Origin: Azospirillum brasilense
GTDB lineage: Bacteria; Pseudomonadota; Alphaproteobacteria; Azospirillales; Azospirillaceae
Assembly (NCBI RefSeq): GCF_022023855.1
Contig: NZ_CP059449.1
Span: forward strand, 1,970,501-2,034,500
Reading direction: 5' to 3'
DNA length: 64,000 nucleotides
The notes below the pieces were generated by a model, which had not been told where the DNA came from, did no database searches, and worked only from the letters and a program-made list of their open reading frames with translations. The position numbers were made by a program, and so were the translations under genes. Shown one piece after another: positions 17,056 to 28,646 of this stretch; the stretch's first letter is position 1, and every line of letters begins with the position of its first letter.

Positions 17056-19131
17056 TCACTCCATCAGCCGCGGCCATGATCCGGTCAGGCGGCCGTAACC
17101 CGCCGTGACCAACGCGTCGTACAGGGGCAATGGCTGGCGCAGCCGTTGCCCCGCGTCGCGTCCGAGGGTGCGCACCGCGGTCGCCAGCCGCCCGTCCGGC
17201 GGCCAGGAGCCGCCGGGGCTGAAAGGTACCGTCAGCGCAATTCCCTGTTCCAGCCGCCCGCCGTAGCGGCTCTGCGCGCCCTCCGGCCCCTCGGTCCAGG
17301 TGACCTGGGCGGACAGGCGGATGCCGCCGTCGAAGGCGCGCATCAGTTCGAGCGTGCCGCCCCAATCCCCGCCGAGATAGCGCCCCAGCCGCAGCACACC
17401 CGTGGTGGCAGCCCCCGGCGCTTCCCAATAGAGGCTGGCGTGGCCGGTGTTCCGCCCGCTTTCCGGGCCAAGGCGCAGCACGTCGTCGGGCGGACGCTTC
17501 CAGACGCGGTTGAGGTCGAGCCCGAGCGCCCAGCGCGCGGTCAGGGGGCGGTACAGCGCCTCGCCTCCCACACCGCCGAACATCTCCTCGAAATGGCCGA
17601 CGGACAGGCGCGTGCTCCAGCTCTCGGAGGGCGCGGCCAGCCACGCCGCGTACAGCCGCTCGACCGCGGCGAGGCGGTCGGCGTAGCGCGGCAGGTCGCT
17701 GCGCACCGGATCCGCCGCCGGGATGGCGTTGGTGTCGAGGAGGTGGAGGTTGTGGCTGACGTTCACCCGCAGCCCGCCGCTGAGAACCAGTCCGCGCAGC
17801 GGTTCTGCGGTCAACACGGTGTCGCCGTAGGTCCGCTGCACCAGCGGCGCGCTCTGTTCGAACAGGCTGGCCTCCACGGTCGGAACGACGGTCAAGGTCA
17901 ACCGTGACGCCCAGTCCCCCGGAGGACCGGCGGAGCGGTCCACGCGAGCCGTCCGCCAGATTTCCTCGGAGCTGCCGCGGTGGCTGGCTGCCTGTTCCAC
18001 GGCGCGGCGAGACAGGGTGACGGCGGTGCCGTCCAGCCCGGCGTTGCCGGAGACGACGGTCAGCCATTCGACCTCCGATGGCGCGCCGTCGGCCAGTAGG
18101 CGGGCGGCGCGACCCACCTCCTGCGCCAGCGGAGCGGTGCCGGCGCCCGCCGGGTCGAGCCACAGGGCCGCCTGGTCGCCGTCGATCAGCACAGCGCGGG
18201 CGGGCAACCGGTGCAGCCGGGCCAAGGCAGCGATGTCCGGGGCGGCCAGGGCGGCGCCCGGCGCGGCCGGGCGGGCGCCGACCACGGGCGGCGGCGTGAG
18301 TGCGGTGGTTCCTCCTTCCTCGCGTGGGTCGAAGCGCGCGGCGAGACGCAGCATGGCGCGCGATCCCTGCTCGACCCCCGCGCCCAGCTCCAGCCAGTTC
18401 CAGGGACGGTAGGCAAGACCGGCGTTCAGCGGCACGCCGGGCCTGAAGGTCGGGTCGTCCTGCTGCTGAGCGCGGAAGCTGTCGGCGCTGTATTCCAACT
18501 TGACGCTGAGCCCGTCCAACGGTGTGTGCCACTCGACGCCGCCGAACAGGGCCGCGCGTTCCCCGGTGAACCATGCTTCCGGCCCGCGGGACGACGCCTT
18601 CGCCGGGTCGCGGTCGCGCTTGAAGCGCCCGCCGAGGAAGCGCAGCGGGTTGCGGGCATGCCCATAGTCGCCGAGCCCACCCCAGCCGATGCCCAGGCTG
18701 AGATCGACGTTCCACCAGCGCCGCGAGGCGACCAGATACTCTCCCGCGAAGCGGCCCTTGCCGGGCAGGTCCAGCCCGCTGCCGGTGACGTCCCGCCCGC
18801 CGACCGCCAGCGCCGGCCACCACGGTCCCTCGCGCAGCAGGCGCAGCTTGGCGTCCACCCCCGGCTCGCTGAGGCCGTGCCAGCTCGGGTAGGTGCTGTC
18901 GCGGAGGGTGACCTCAAGGCCGGGAAGGAGCTGCGCCCCGGCGAAGACATGCCGGTGCAAGCCACCGAGAGCGGTCACCCCCGCGGTGACGGTGCCGTCC
19001 GGCATGCCCCGCGCGTTCGGTGTCTGAAGCAGCCCAACGGCTCCCCAGTCGGACAGGGTCGCCTCAAGCCCCTCCGCCCGAGCGGGCAGGGCGGCGAAGG
19101 ACAGCGCCAGGACGAGGAGAACGCGATTCAC
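17056..19131 (-). CDS. YjbH-domain outer-membrane protein
   Basis: 691-residue exported beta-rich protein. A signal peptide (LLVLALSFAALPARAEG) is followed by the segment WGAVGLLQTPNARGMPDGT, characteristic of YjbH-like exopolysaccharide-associated proteins, and then by many amphipathic strands with aromatic girdles (WWNVDLSLGIGWGGLGDYG; NRVWKRPPDDVLRLGPESG). In E. coli YjbH belongs to yjbEFGH, which affects extracellular polysaccharide. None of the partners is next to it here, so it may act alone or with genes elsewhere. The start is GTG at 19131, without a strong ribosome site. Confidence 0.8.
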   Translation of the reverse strand: MNRVLLVLALSFAALPARAEGLEATLSDWGAVGLLQTPNARGMPDGTVTAGVTALGGLHRHVFAGAQLLPGLEVTLRDSTYPSWHGLSEPGVDAKLRLLREGPWWPALAVGGRDVTGSGLDLPGKGRFAGEYLVASRRWWNVDLSLGIGWGGLGDYGHARNPLRFLGGRFKRDRDPAKASSRGPEAWFTGERAALFGGVEWHTPLDGLSVKLEYSADSFRAQQQDDPTFRPGVPLNAGLAYRPWNWLELGAGVEQGSRAMLRLAARFDPREEGGTTALTPPPVVGARPAAPGAALAAPDIAALARLHRLPARAVLIDGDQAALWLDPAGAGTAPLAQEVGRAARLLADGAPSEVEWLTVVSGNAGLDGTAVTLSRRAVEQAASHRGSSEEIWRTARVDRSAGPPGDWASRLTLTVVPTVEASLFEQSAPLVQRTYGDTVLTAEPLRGLVLSGGLRVNVSHNLHLLDTNAIPAADPVRSDLPRYADRLAAVERLYAAWLAAPSESWSTRLSVGHFEEMFGGVGGEALYRPLTARWALGLDLNRVWKRPPDDVLRLGPESGRNTGHASLYWEAPGAATTGVLRLGRYLGGDWGGTLELMRAFDGGIRLSAQVTWTEGPEGAQSRYGGRLEQGIALTVPFSPGGSWPPDGRLATAVRTLGRDAGQRLRQPLPLYDALVTAGYGRLTGSWPRLME

Positions 19132-19251
19132 GCCATGGTGGAGATGGTCGGGGAAAGTTCCCGATCCATGGCATTTTCATGCGTATGAATGCAACCTTCA
19201 TCCCTCTTCCCTTTGGGGAGAGGGAAAATTGGAGGTGATGGACGAGGAGTG

Positions 19252-19774
19252 TTACAGCGGTTCGGCAGTGCAGGTCAGGCCCATCGTCTCCGCAGTGTTG
19301 GCAATGGCGGACAGGCAGGTGCCGGCGCGCTCCGGCGGGATCGAAACGGCGAAGCGGATGGTGTAATGACCTCCCTCCCGCTCCGGCAGGGTCTGGGCGT
19401 CCAGACGGACGATGTTCGCCTCGAATTGCGTGAAGATTTCCGACAGACGGGCGATCAGGCCGGGCTGGTCGCCGCCCGACACCTCCACGCGGTGGGTGAT
19501 TCGGGCGAGCGGGCCGGGGTTGGGATCGAAGTCGAAGGGCGTGACCTTGATCTGCGCGCCGGCCAGTTCGGGCAGGCTGGCCAGCCCCTCTTGAACCTCC
19601 CCGACGGGGACGCCGTCGGGCAATTCGCAGACCGCCGAGAATTCCGCTCCGGACCCCATCACCGCGAAGGTCGCGTCGCGCAGGTTGGCCCCCAGCCCGA
19701 ACAGATGGCCGGTGACCGCGGAGACGAGACCGACGGTCGGGGCAGAAGGTCGAAACCAGGGCGAGGGACGACAC
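19252..19774 (-). pseudogene. GcvR-like ACT-domain protein, frame broken near the N-terminus
   Basis: Encodes a tandem ACT-domain protein like the glycine-cleavage regulator GcvR: second-ACT segments VSGGDQPGLIARLSEIF and FEANIVRLDAQTLP are clear. The natural start is GTG at 19774 (SSLALVSTFCPDR), with GGAGG eight bases upstream. After CPDR the frame must change for GLVSAVTGHLFGLGANLRD to follow. At about 19732 the sequence has lost two bases, or gained one, inside the expected DRPGLV motif. The only in-frame alternative start, TTG at 19797, has no ribosome site and gives an unrelated N-terminus. This is either a true inactivation or a sequencing error. The gene lies beside tldD. Confidence 0.75.
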
Positions 19775-19816
19775 GGGCGGAACCTCCGATGCAGCAAAGG
19801 GAAGCGGTGGTGGCGA

Positions 19817-21250
19817 TCAGGCCGCCGTACCGCCCACGGTCAGGCCGTCCAGGCGCAGGGTCGGCTGGCCGACGCCCACGGGAACGCCCTGGCCGTCCTT
19901 GCCGCAGGTGCCGACGCCGGGGTCCAGCTTCGTGTCGTTGCCGATCATCGACACGCGGGTCAGGCTGTCCGGACCGTTGCCGATCAGGGTGGCGCCCTTC
20001 ACCGCCGGGCCGAGCTTGCCGTCCTCGATCAGATAGGCCTCGTTGGCGGAGAAGACGAACTTGCCGCTGGTAATGTCCACCTGCCCGCCGCCGAAGTTCT
20101 TGGCGTAGAGGCCCTTCTTGACCGACTTGATGATCTCCTCCGGCTCATAGGCGCCGGGGCGCATCACGGTGTTGGTCATGCGCGGCATGGGGTGGCAGGC
20201 GAAGCTCTGGCGCCGCCCGTTGCCGGTCGGGCGCATGCCCATCAGCCGGGCGTTCATGCGGTCCTGCATGTAGCCGACCAGGATGCCGTCCTCGATCAGC
20301 GTGGTGCACTGGCCGGGAGTGCCCTCGTCGTCCACGGTGATCGAGCCGCGGCTGTTCTCGATGGTGCCGTCGTCCACGATGGTCACGCCGGGCGCGGCGA
20401 TGCGCTGGCCCATCAGCCCGGCGAAGGCCGAGGTCTTCTTGCGGTTGAAGTCGCCCTCCAGCCCGTGGCCGATGGCCTCGTGCAGCAGGATGCCCGGCCA
20501 GCCGTTGCCGAGAACGACGGTCATCTCCCCCGCCGGGGCAGGAACCGAGGACAGGTTGACAAGCGCGGAGCGCAGCGCCTCGTCCACGAAGGCGCGCCAC
20601 GTCTCCGGCTGCATGTAGTGTTCGTAAGTGACGCGCCCGCCGCCGCCGTGGCCGCCCGTCTCCATGCGGTCGCCCTCGGCCACCACGACGGAGACGTTCA
20701 GCCGGACCAGCGGGCGCAGGTCGGCGACGCGCACGCCATCGGCGCGGATGATCTGCACCGCCTGCCACTCGCCGCTGATCGAGCACGAGACCTGCCGCAC
20801 CCGCGGGTCCTTGGCGCGGGCGTAGGCGTCGATCTCCGCCAGCAGCTTCACCTTGGCTTCGAAGGGGACCAGAGGCAGGGGGTTGTCCGGGATGTAGAGC
20901 GCGCGGTTGGTGCCGGCGGGCGGCTCGGCGAAGGTGCCGGCATGCCCGGCCTGGACGGCGCGCACCGTCGCGGCGGCGCGCCGGATGGCGTCCTCGGACA
21001 GGCTGGAGGCGTGGGCGAAGCCGGTCGCCTCGTCGGCGATGGCGCGCAGGCCGAAGCCCTGGGTGGTGTCGAAGCTGGCCGCCTTCAGCTTGCCGTCGTC
21101 CCAACCCAGCGATTCGCTCTGCGAATATTCCAGATACAGTTCGCCGTCGTCCGCCCCCCGCAGCGCGTCGGCCACCACCCCCTCGACACGGGAACGGTCC
21201 AGGCCGGCGCGGTTGAAGAACAGATCGTCGGTGACGGCAAGCGCGCTCAT
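19817..21250 (-). CDS. tldD: Metalloprotease TldD
   Basis: Cytosolic zinc protease subunit that, with TldE/PmbA, degrades unfolded peptides and matures some ribosomal peptides. 477 residues, the normal length. The zinc-binding helix HEAIGHGLEGD begins at about residue 257, and the C-terminal half has GTPGQCTTLIEDGILVGYM and the GKDGQGVPVGVGQP ending typical of TldD. The ATG at 21250 has a GGAG ribosome site. It lies upstream of the cytochrome oxidase operon on the opposite strand, an arrangement seen widely in alphaproteobacteria. pmbA is not in this window. Confidence 0.95.
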   Translation of the reverse strand: MSALAVTDDLFFNRAGLDRSRVEGVVADALRGADDGELYLEYSQSESLGWDDGKLKAASFDTTQGFGLRAIADEATGFAHASSLSEDAIRRAAATVRAVQAGHAGTFAEPPAGTNRALYIPDNPLPLVPFEAKVKLLAEIDAYARAKDPRVRQVSCSISGEWQAVQIIRADGVRVADLRPLVRLNVSVVVAEGDRMETGGHGGGGRVTYEHYMQPETWRAFVDEALRSALVNLSSVPAPAGEMTVVLGNGWPGILLHEAIGHGLEGDFNRKKTSAFAGLMGQRIAAPGVTIVDDGTIENSRGSITVDDEGTPGQCTTLIEDGILVGYMQDRMNARLMGMRPTGNGRRQSFACHPMPRMTNTVMRPGAYEPEEIIKSVKKGLYAKNFGGGQVDITSGKFVFSANEAYLIEDGKLGPAVKGATLIGNGPDSLTRVSMIGNDTKLDPGVGTCGKDGQGVPVGVGQPTLRLDGLTVGGTAA

Positions 21251-21420
21251 GGGGACTCCGGGGTATCGGTCTATCGTAGGGCAACGATGCGGCACCGGCG
21301 CTCTCGCACCCGCACGCGCGATGTGGTCTAAAGATCAGACTTATAGTGTGGCGACGGGCGGCTCATCCGGCAAGGCTCGTCGTCCATGGGCGGAAGGGGC
21401 TTGGAAGGGGAATGGCCGCG

Positions 21421-22779
21421 ATGACCGACGACGCGCTGGCGATGGGCCGCACCGGCAACGGAGACGCGCGCTCCCTGGCCCACCCCCTGAAGAACCATGC
21501 CCTGCGCGTGACCCTGACCAACGAGGTGCACACCCGCCCGCCGGAGGTCCTGTCCACCCCGGTCCGCGCCACCATGCTGGCGATGCTGTCGGGGGAGGGC
21601 GCGTCGGAGGCCGACCGGCTGCATCTGGAGAAGCTGTGCGATTGGGCTGGCGTGCCGCGCCCGCCCGCCGGGGCCACCCATTACAGCGGCTCCTTCGGCA
21701 GCTTCCGCCTGAAGTGGGAGCGCCACACCGAATTTTCCACCTGGACCGTCTTCCGTCCCAACGCCGTGTCCCCGGCGAACGTGTTGGTCGATCCCTTCCT
21801 GGAACCGGCGCTGAACGCGGTGCCCAAGGAATGGCTGGCCGGGCTGCCGGGCGAGCTGATGGTCGGCGTCCATGTCGCCGTCCTCGATGCCGAATCGCCG
21901 GAGCCCTCGGCCAACATGCTGACGGCGATGTTTGGCTCGCCGAGCTACATCGGCACGCGCATCTCCGGGCGGGCGGCGACGGCCTGGACCGACTTCCGCA
22001 TCCATGGCGACGGCTTCTCGCGCATCCTGATCGCCGACCACGCGATGACCTCCAACCAGGCGGGCCGCGTCGTGCAGCGCCTGCTGGAGATCGAGACCTA
22101 CCGGGTGATGGCGCTGCTGGCGCTGCCGGTGGCGCGCGGCGTGCTGCCGCGCATCGGCCCGATCGAGGCCGATCTGGCCGACCTGACCACCCGCATCGCC
22201 ACCCTGCGCGGCCTGGACGACGAGCGGGAACTGCTCGACCGGCTGACCCTGCTGGCCGCCCAGACCGAGCAGATCGCGGCGGAGACCGCCTACCGCTTCG
22301 GCGCGGCGCGGGCTTACTACAACCTCGTGGAAAAGCGCATCGTCGAGTTGCGCGAGATCCGCATCGAGGGGCTGCCCACGGTGGGCGAGTTCATGGACCG
22401 CCGCCTCGCCCCGGCGATCCGCACCTGCGAGGCGGTGGAATCGCGGCTGCAGGCGCTGTCCCAGCGCGTGGCCCGCGCCAGCGACCTGCTGCGCACCCGC
22501 GTGGAGATCGCCGTGGAGGGACAGAACGCTGAGCTTCTCCTCTCCATGGACAAGCGGGCGCAGCTGCAGCTCCGCCTGCAGGAGACGGTGGAGGGGCTGT
22601 CGGTGGTGGCGATCAGCTACTACCTCGTCGGCATCGTCGGCTACGCCGCAAAGGGCGTGAAGGGACTCGGGATGAAAGTCGATCCCGACCTGCTCGTTGG
22701 CCTGATGATTCCCATCGTCATCGCCTTCGTCTGGTCCGGCGTGCGCCGAATCCGCAAGGTCATCACCAGCGGGCACTGA
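21421..22779 (+). CDS. DUF3422 family membrane-anchored protein
   Basis: 452-residue protein of the uncharacterised DUF3422 family. The soluble N-terminal part includes NEVHTRPPE (about residues 33-41) and SGSFGSFRLKWERHTEFSTW. A long helical, probably coiled-coil section follows (about 260-400), and two membrane helices end the protein (VVAISYYLVGIVGYAAKGV and LLVGLMIPIVIAFVWSGV). The ATG at 21421 is preferred because GAAGGGG lies 10 bases upstream; an ATG at 21412 would be too close. It is divergent from tldD and precedes the oxidase operon by a 483-bp gap. Function unknown. Confidence 0.82.
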   Translation: MTDDALAMGRTGNGDARSLAHPLKNHALRVTLTNEVHTRPPEVLSTPVRATMLAMLSGEGASEADRLHLEKLCDWAGVPRPPAGATHYSGSFGSFRLKWERHTEFSTWTVFRPNAVSPANVLVDPFLEPALNAVPKEWLAGLPGELMVGVHVAVLDAESPEPSANMLTAMFGSPSYIGTRISGRAATAWTDFRIHGDGFSRILIADHAMTSNQAGRVVQRLLEIETYRVMALLALPVARGVLPRIGPIEADLADLTTRIATLRGLDDERELLDRLTLLAAQTEQIAAETAYRFGAARAYYNLVEKRIVELREIRIEGLPTVGEFMDRRLAPAIRTCEAVESRLQALSQRVARASDLLRTRVEIAVEGQNAELLLSMDKRAQLQLRLQETVEGLSVVAISYYLVGIVGYAAKGVKGLGMKVDPDLLVGLMIPIVIAFVWSGVRRIRKVITSGH

Positions 22780-23262
22780 CGGCCGCGGAACTTTTGCGTC
22801 CCAACACGGTGGTGGGTTACCGCAGCGCAAACGGCGACCGGATGGCGCCGTCCGCGCAAGGTCGCTTGCGCCCCACACAAGGGACGTGCAAGCCTAAAAA
22901 CTTGATTTTCCGAGACAATTCGCTGTACCATCAAACTGCGACAGCTTGTCGCAGTGCGAAGCCGATACGGAAGCTCAACTTCTGTTCTGATGCGGGCTTG
23001 AAACCGGCATTGCGCCTATGTCCTTCGTGTAGGGACGCCTGACTTGTACCCAAGCGCAGTGCAGGGTTAAGCTCGCGCTGCGGGGACCGTGCCACCCACA
23101 AACGGCACGATCCCTGCATAGACCGGCACCGTCGCAACGCCCGGACGCGCAACCGCCCGACAGGGGTGGAACGCACCAGGGAAACAGGGGCGAAGGCGGG
23201 TCCGGCGGGAAGGGACGACCGCCGTCCGCGACCGCGGGCGGCGGACAACGAAGAGGGTGGGG
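22780..23262 (+). promoter_or_regulatory. Cytochrome oxidase operon control region
   Basis: 483 bases without a convincing gene; a short frame at 22794-23042 has no coding character. It contains a possible promoter (TTGATT near 22902, then TGTACCAT near 22924), the RegA/PrrA-like palindrome at 22935-22955, and a leader hairpin at about 23082-23115 (GGGACCGTGCC / GGCACGATCCC) that may be an attenuator or terminator. Confidence 0.5.
22935..22955. promoter_or_regulatory. Palindrome resembling a RegA/PrrA redox-regulator site
   Basis: Perfect inverted repeat ACTGCGACA-GCT-TGTCGCAGT. Its core fits the loose RegA/PrrA/ActR pattern GCGNC-N5-GNCGC. It lies about 310 bases upstream of ctaC, next to a possible promoter, which suits redox control of a terminal oxidase. 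Inference from motif and position only. Confidence 0.4.
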
Positions 23263-25789
<2,527 letters not shown>

Positions 25790-25868
25790 CCATCGGTCGT
25801 GACCCATCGGTCGTGGCCATGACGCCGGGGGAGCCGGGAAGCTCTCTCCGGCCGGAGGATAGTGAAGT

Positions 25869-26798
25869 ATGACGGACCTGAGCATTGAACGGGTCTCGAC
25901 AGGTCCGGTCTCCGGATCGACGCCGGGTGACTACATCGAGTTGCTGAAGCCGCGGGTGATGTCGCTCGTGGTGTTCACCGGGCTGGCCGGCATCGTGCTG
26001 GCGCCCGGCCACATCCATCCCGTGCTGGCGGCGGTGGCGGTGCTGTGCATCGCGGTCGGAGCCGGGGCCTCGGGCGCCATCAACATGTGGTACGACCGCG
26101 ACATCGACGCGGTTATGTCGCGCACCGTCCGCCGCCCGATCCCGTCGGGTCGGGTGGAGCCGGACAACGCGCTGGCCTTCGGGGTGATCCTGGCCGCGGC
26201 GTCGGTCGTGGTGATGGGGTTGGCGGTCAATTGGGCGGCATCGGCGCTGCTGGCGATGACCATTGGCTTCTACGTCTTCGTCTACACGATGTGGCTGAAG
26301 CGGCGGACTCCGCAGAACATCGTGATCGGCGGAGCGGCCGGCGCCTTTCCGCCGATGATCGGCTGGGCGGCGGTGACGGGCGGGGTGGAGTTGCCCTCGA
26401 TCCTGCTGTTCCTGCTGATCTTCCTGTGGACGCCGCCGCATTTCTGGGCGCTGGCGCTGTTCCGCAACGGCGACTACACGCGCGCCGGGGTGCCGATGAT
26501 GCCGGTGGTCGCCGGTCCCGACGCCACCAAGCGGCAGATGCTGGCCTACACGCTGGTCCTGCTGCCGGTCGCCGTGGCGCCGTACTTCCTGGGCATTGGC
26601 GGTCTTGCCTATCTGATCGGGTCGAGCCTGCTGGGCGCCTTCTTCGTGCTGTGCGCGGTCCGCGTGCTGCGCGCCACCGACGACAAGCCGGCCAAGCAGA
26701 TGTTCGGCTTCTCGATCCTCTACCTGTTCCTGCTGTTCGCCCTGCTGATGGGCGAGCATCTGGTGACCGGAATCCTGACGACCGGAGGCGGGGCATGA
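25869..26798 (+). CDS. ctaB: Protohaem IX farnesyltransferase
   Basis: Integral membrane prenyltransferase that makes haem O from haem B, the precursor of haem A for the oxidase. 309 residues, about nine membrane helices. The first Asp-rich motif [12 protein letters not shown], with the adjacent [12 protein letters not shown], and the later [12 protein letters not shown] are family hallmarks. The frame ends with ATGA overlapping the next small gene. It is part of the oxidase operon, 79 bp after ctaD. The haem A synthase CtaA is not in the window. Confidence 0.97.
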   Translation: MTDLSIERVSTGPVSGSTPGDYIELLKPRVMSLVVFTGLAGIVLAPGHIHPVLAAVAVLCIAVGAGASGAINMWYDRDIDAVMSRTVRRPIPSGRVEPDNALAFGVILAAASVVVMGLAVNWAASALLAMTIGFYVFVYTMWLKRRTPQNIVIGGAAGAFPPMIGWAAVTGGVELPSILLFLLIFLWTPPHFWALALFRNGDYTRAGVPMMPVVAGPDATKRQMLAYTLVLLPVAVAPYFLGIGGLAYLIGSSLLGAFFVLCAVRVLRATDDKPAKQMFGFSILYLFLLFALLMGEHLVTGILTTGGGA

Positions 26799-26929
26799 CG
26801 ATCATGGATGAATCCCACGAGGAACGCCGCAAGCGTCTGCGCGGGCGCAACTACGCGGTTCTGGCCGCGCTGATCGGGCTGGTGGTGATGTTCTACGTCA
26901 TCACGCTGGTGCGGATGGGCGGTCACTGA
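26795..26929 (+). CDS. Small CoxF-like membrane protein of the oxidase operon
   Basis: 44-residue protein with one membrane helix (about residues 20-39, [20 protein letters not shown]) and a charged N-terminus ([14 protein letters not shown]). Proteins of this size and position, between ctaB and ctaG, are annotated as CoxF in alphaproteobacteria and are thought to be small assembly factors or subunits. Its ATG overlaps the ctaB stop (ATGA), so the two are translationally coupled. Confidence 0.85.
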   Translation: MTIMDESHEERRKRLRGRNYAVLAALIGLVVMFYVITLVRMGGH

Positions 26930-26973
26930 CCACGGAACGCCAAGCGGACAAACGGCAGGGAGGAAGCGGCGCC

Positions 26974-27597
26974 ATGAGCGACCGGCCTGAAAGCGACAAG
27001 GGGCTCCGGCGGAAGAACCGCCTGTTCATGGCCGGGCTGTTCGGCCTCGTCTTCGGGATGGTCGGGCTGGCCTACGCCTCGGTGCCGCTCTACGCGCTGT
27101 TCTGTCAGGTGACCGGCTTCGGCGGCACCACCCAGCGGGCCGACGCAGCACCGGCGCGGCAGGTCGACCGCGTCATCAAGGTCCGCTTCAACGCCGACGT
27201 GAACCAGTCGCTGCCCTGGCGCTTCAAGCCGGAGCAGAAGGAACTGGCGGTGAAGCTGGGCGAGATGGGGTTGGCCGCCTATCAGGCCGCCAACCGGACC
27301 GACCGGGCCACCGTGGGCACCGCGCTCTACAACGTCACGCCGGACAAGGCCGGCAAGTACTTCAACAAGATCGAGTGCTTCTGCTTCACCGAGCAGGTGC
27401 TGGAGCCCGGTCAGTCGGTGGACATGCCGGTGGCCTTCTTCGTCGATCCGGCGCTGGCCGACGATCCGGCGATGGAGGACGTGACCACCATCACGCTGTC
27501 CTACACCTTCTTCCGCGCCAAGGACGAGACCCAGGTGCTGGCGCAGCACGCGACGCAGGCCGCGGGTGCGAAAGGCACCGGGACCGCGGCGAACTGA
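26974..27597 (+). CDS. ctaG: Cytochrome c oxidase assembly protein CtaG (Cox11)
   Basis: Copper chaperone that delivers Cu to the CuB site of subunit I. 207 residues: cytosolic basic start, one membrane helix (about 17-36), then an immunoglobulin-like periplasmic domain. The copper-binding CFCF motif sits at residues 135-138 (ECFCFTEQVL), and the conserved CQVTGFGGTTQ follows the helix (about 44-54). A GGGAGGAAGC ribosome site precedes the ATG. Part of the oxidase operon. Confidence 0.96.
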   Translation: MSDRPESDKGLRRKNRLFMAGLFGLVFGMVGLAYASVPLYALFCQVTGFGGTTQRADAAPARQVDRVIKVRFNADVNQSLPWRFKPEQKELAVKLGEMGLAAYQAANRTDRATVGTALYNVTPDKAGKYFNKIECFCFTEQVLEPGQSVDMPVAFFVDPALADDPAMEDVTTITLSYTFFRAKDETQVLAQHATQAAGAKGTGTAAN

Positions 27598-27685
27598 GGA
27601 CGCAGTTTAAAAAGAGACAGTCTGAACAGAGAATTAGGGCTGAACGAAGAAATCGGGCGAAACAAACCGGGGTTGGAAAGAGACG

Positions 27686-28564
27686 ATGGCCGACATCACG
27701 CACGCGCACATGCCGCATCCCCCAGCCTCCGCGCACGGCGCGGGCGAGGGCTCCGGCATCCCGCATCCTTACCATCTGGTGAAGCCGAGCCCCTGGCCCC
27801 TGCTTGGCGCCTTCGCGGCCGGGCTGTTCGCGACGGGCATGGTCATTTACATGCACGGCGGCGGCTGGCTGCTGGCAGCCCTCGGCTTCGTGTCCATCCT
27901 GGGCGTGATGTTCGGCTGGTGGCGCGACGTCATCAAGGAGGCGGTGCGCGAGAAGGCGCACACCCCGGTGGTGAAGATCGGCCTGCGCTACGGCATGGCG
28001 CTGTTCATCGCCTCGGAGGTGATGTTCTTCGCCGCCTTCTTCTGGGCCTTCTACGACGCGGCGCTCTACCCCAAGGTGTTCGCCGAGAACCCGCACGGCG
28101 TCTGGCCGCCGCCGAACATCACGGTGCTGGAGACCTTCCACCTGCCGCTGATGATGACGCTGATCCTGCTGCTGTCGGGCGTCACCGTCACCTGGGCGCA
28201 CCACGCCATCCTCGAGGGCCGCAACAAGGAGGCGTCGCGCGCGCTGGGCCTGACCGTCCTGCTGGGGGTGATGTTCACCTTCTTCCAGGGCTGGGAATAC
28301 GCCCACGCCGCCTTCGGCTTCACCCAGGGCATCTACCCGTCGACCTTCTACATGGCGACCGGCTTCCACGGCTTCCACGTCATCATCGGGACCATTTTCC
28401 TGGCGGTCTGCTGGTTCCGCACCATGAAGGGCCACTTCACCCCGCAGAGCCATTTCGGCTTCGAGGCGGCGGCCTGGTACTGGCACTTCGTGGACGTGGT
28501 CTGGCTGTTCCTATTCGTGTCGATCTACTGGTGGGGGTCGCTGGGCGCCGCCAGCGGCCACTGA
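27686..28564 (+). CDS. ctaE: Cytochrome c oxidase subunit III
   Basis: Third core subunit of the aa3 oxidase, stabilising proton uptake into subunit I. 292 residues with seven membrane helices. Markers: HPYHLVKPSPWPL at the N-terminus, SEVMFFAAFFWAFY with the conserved lipid-facing Glu, the GWEYAHAAFGFTQGIYPSTF loop, GFHGFHVIIGTIFL, and the terminal WYWHFVDVVWLFLFVSIYWW. It lies 88 bp after ctaG and is followed by a strong hairpin at 28588-28621. Confidence 0.97.
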   Translation: MADITHAHMPHPPASAHGAGEGSGIPHPYHLVKPSPWPLLGAFAAGLFATGMVIYMHGGGWLLAALGFVSILGVMFGWWRDVIKEAVREKAHTPVVKIGLRYGMALFIASEVMFFAAFFWAFYDAALYPKVFAENPHGVWPPPNITVLETFHLPLMMTLILLLSGVTVTWAHHAILEGRNKEASRALGLTVLLGVMFTFFQGWEYAHAAFGFTQGIYPSTFYMATGFHGFHVIIGTIFLAVCWFRTMKGHFTPQSHFGFEAAAWYWHFVDVVWLFLFVSIYWWGSLGAASGH

Positions 28565-28587
28565 CCGATCCCCCCTGTCGCCTTGCC

Positions 28588-28621
28588 GAAGCCCTTCTCC
28601 TCCACCGGGGAGAGGGGCTTC
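28588..28621 (+). terminator. Hairpin after ctaE
   Basis: Thirteen-base-pair stem beginning GAAGCCCTTCTCC and closing GGGGAGAGGGGCTTC (one G-U pair) with an 8-base loop. There is no T run after it. It may attenuate rather than fully stop transcription into the DUF983 gene. Confidence 0.55.
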
Positions 28622-28646
28622 CCATTCCTGGAAGGAGGCGAATGAC

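Noticed and set aside
19252..19797. ACT protein starting at TTG 19797 as an intact gene
   Set aside because: That N-terminus is unrelated to the family and lacks a ribosome site, while the out-of-frame GTG at 19774 encodes the expected one.
22794..23042. 82-residue frame in the oxidase control region
   Set aside because: Low-quality composition and overlap with palindromes and a promoter candidate.
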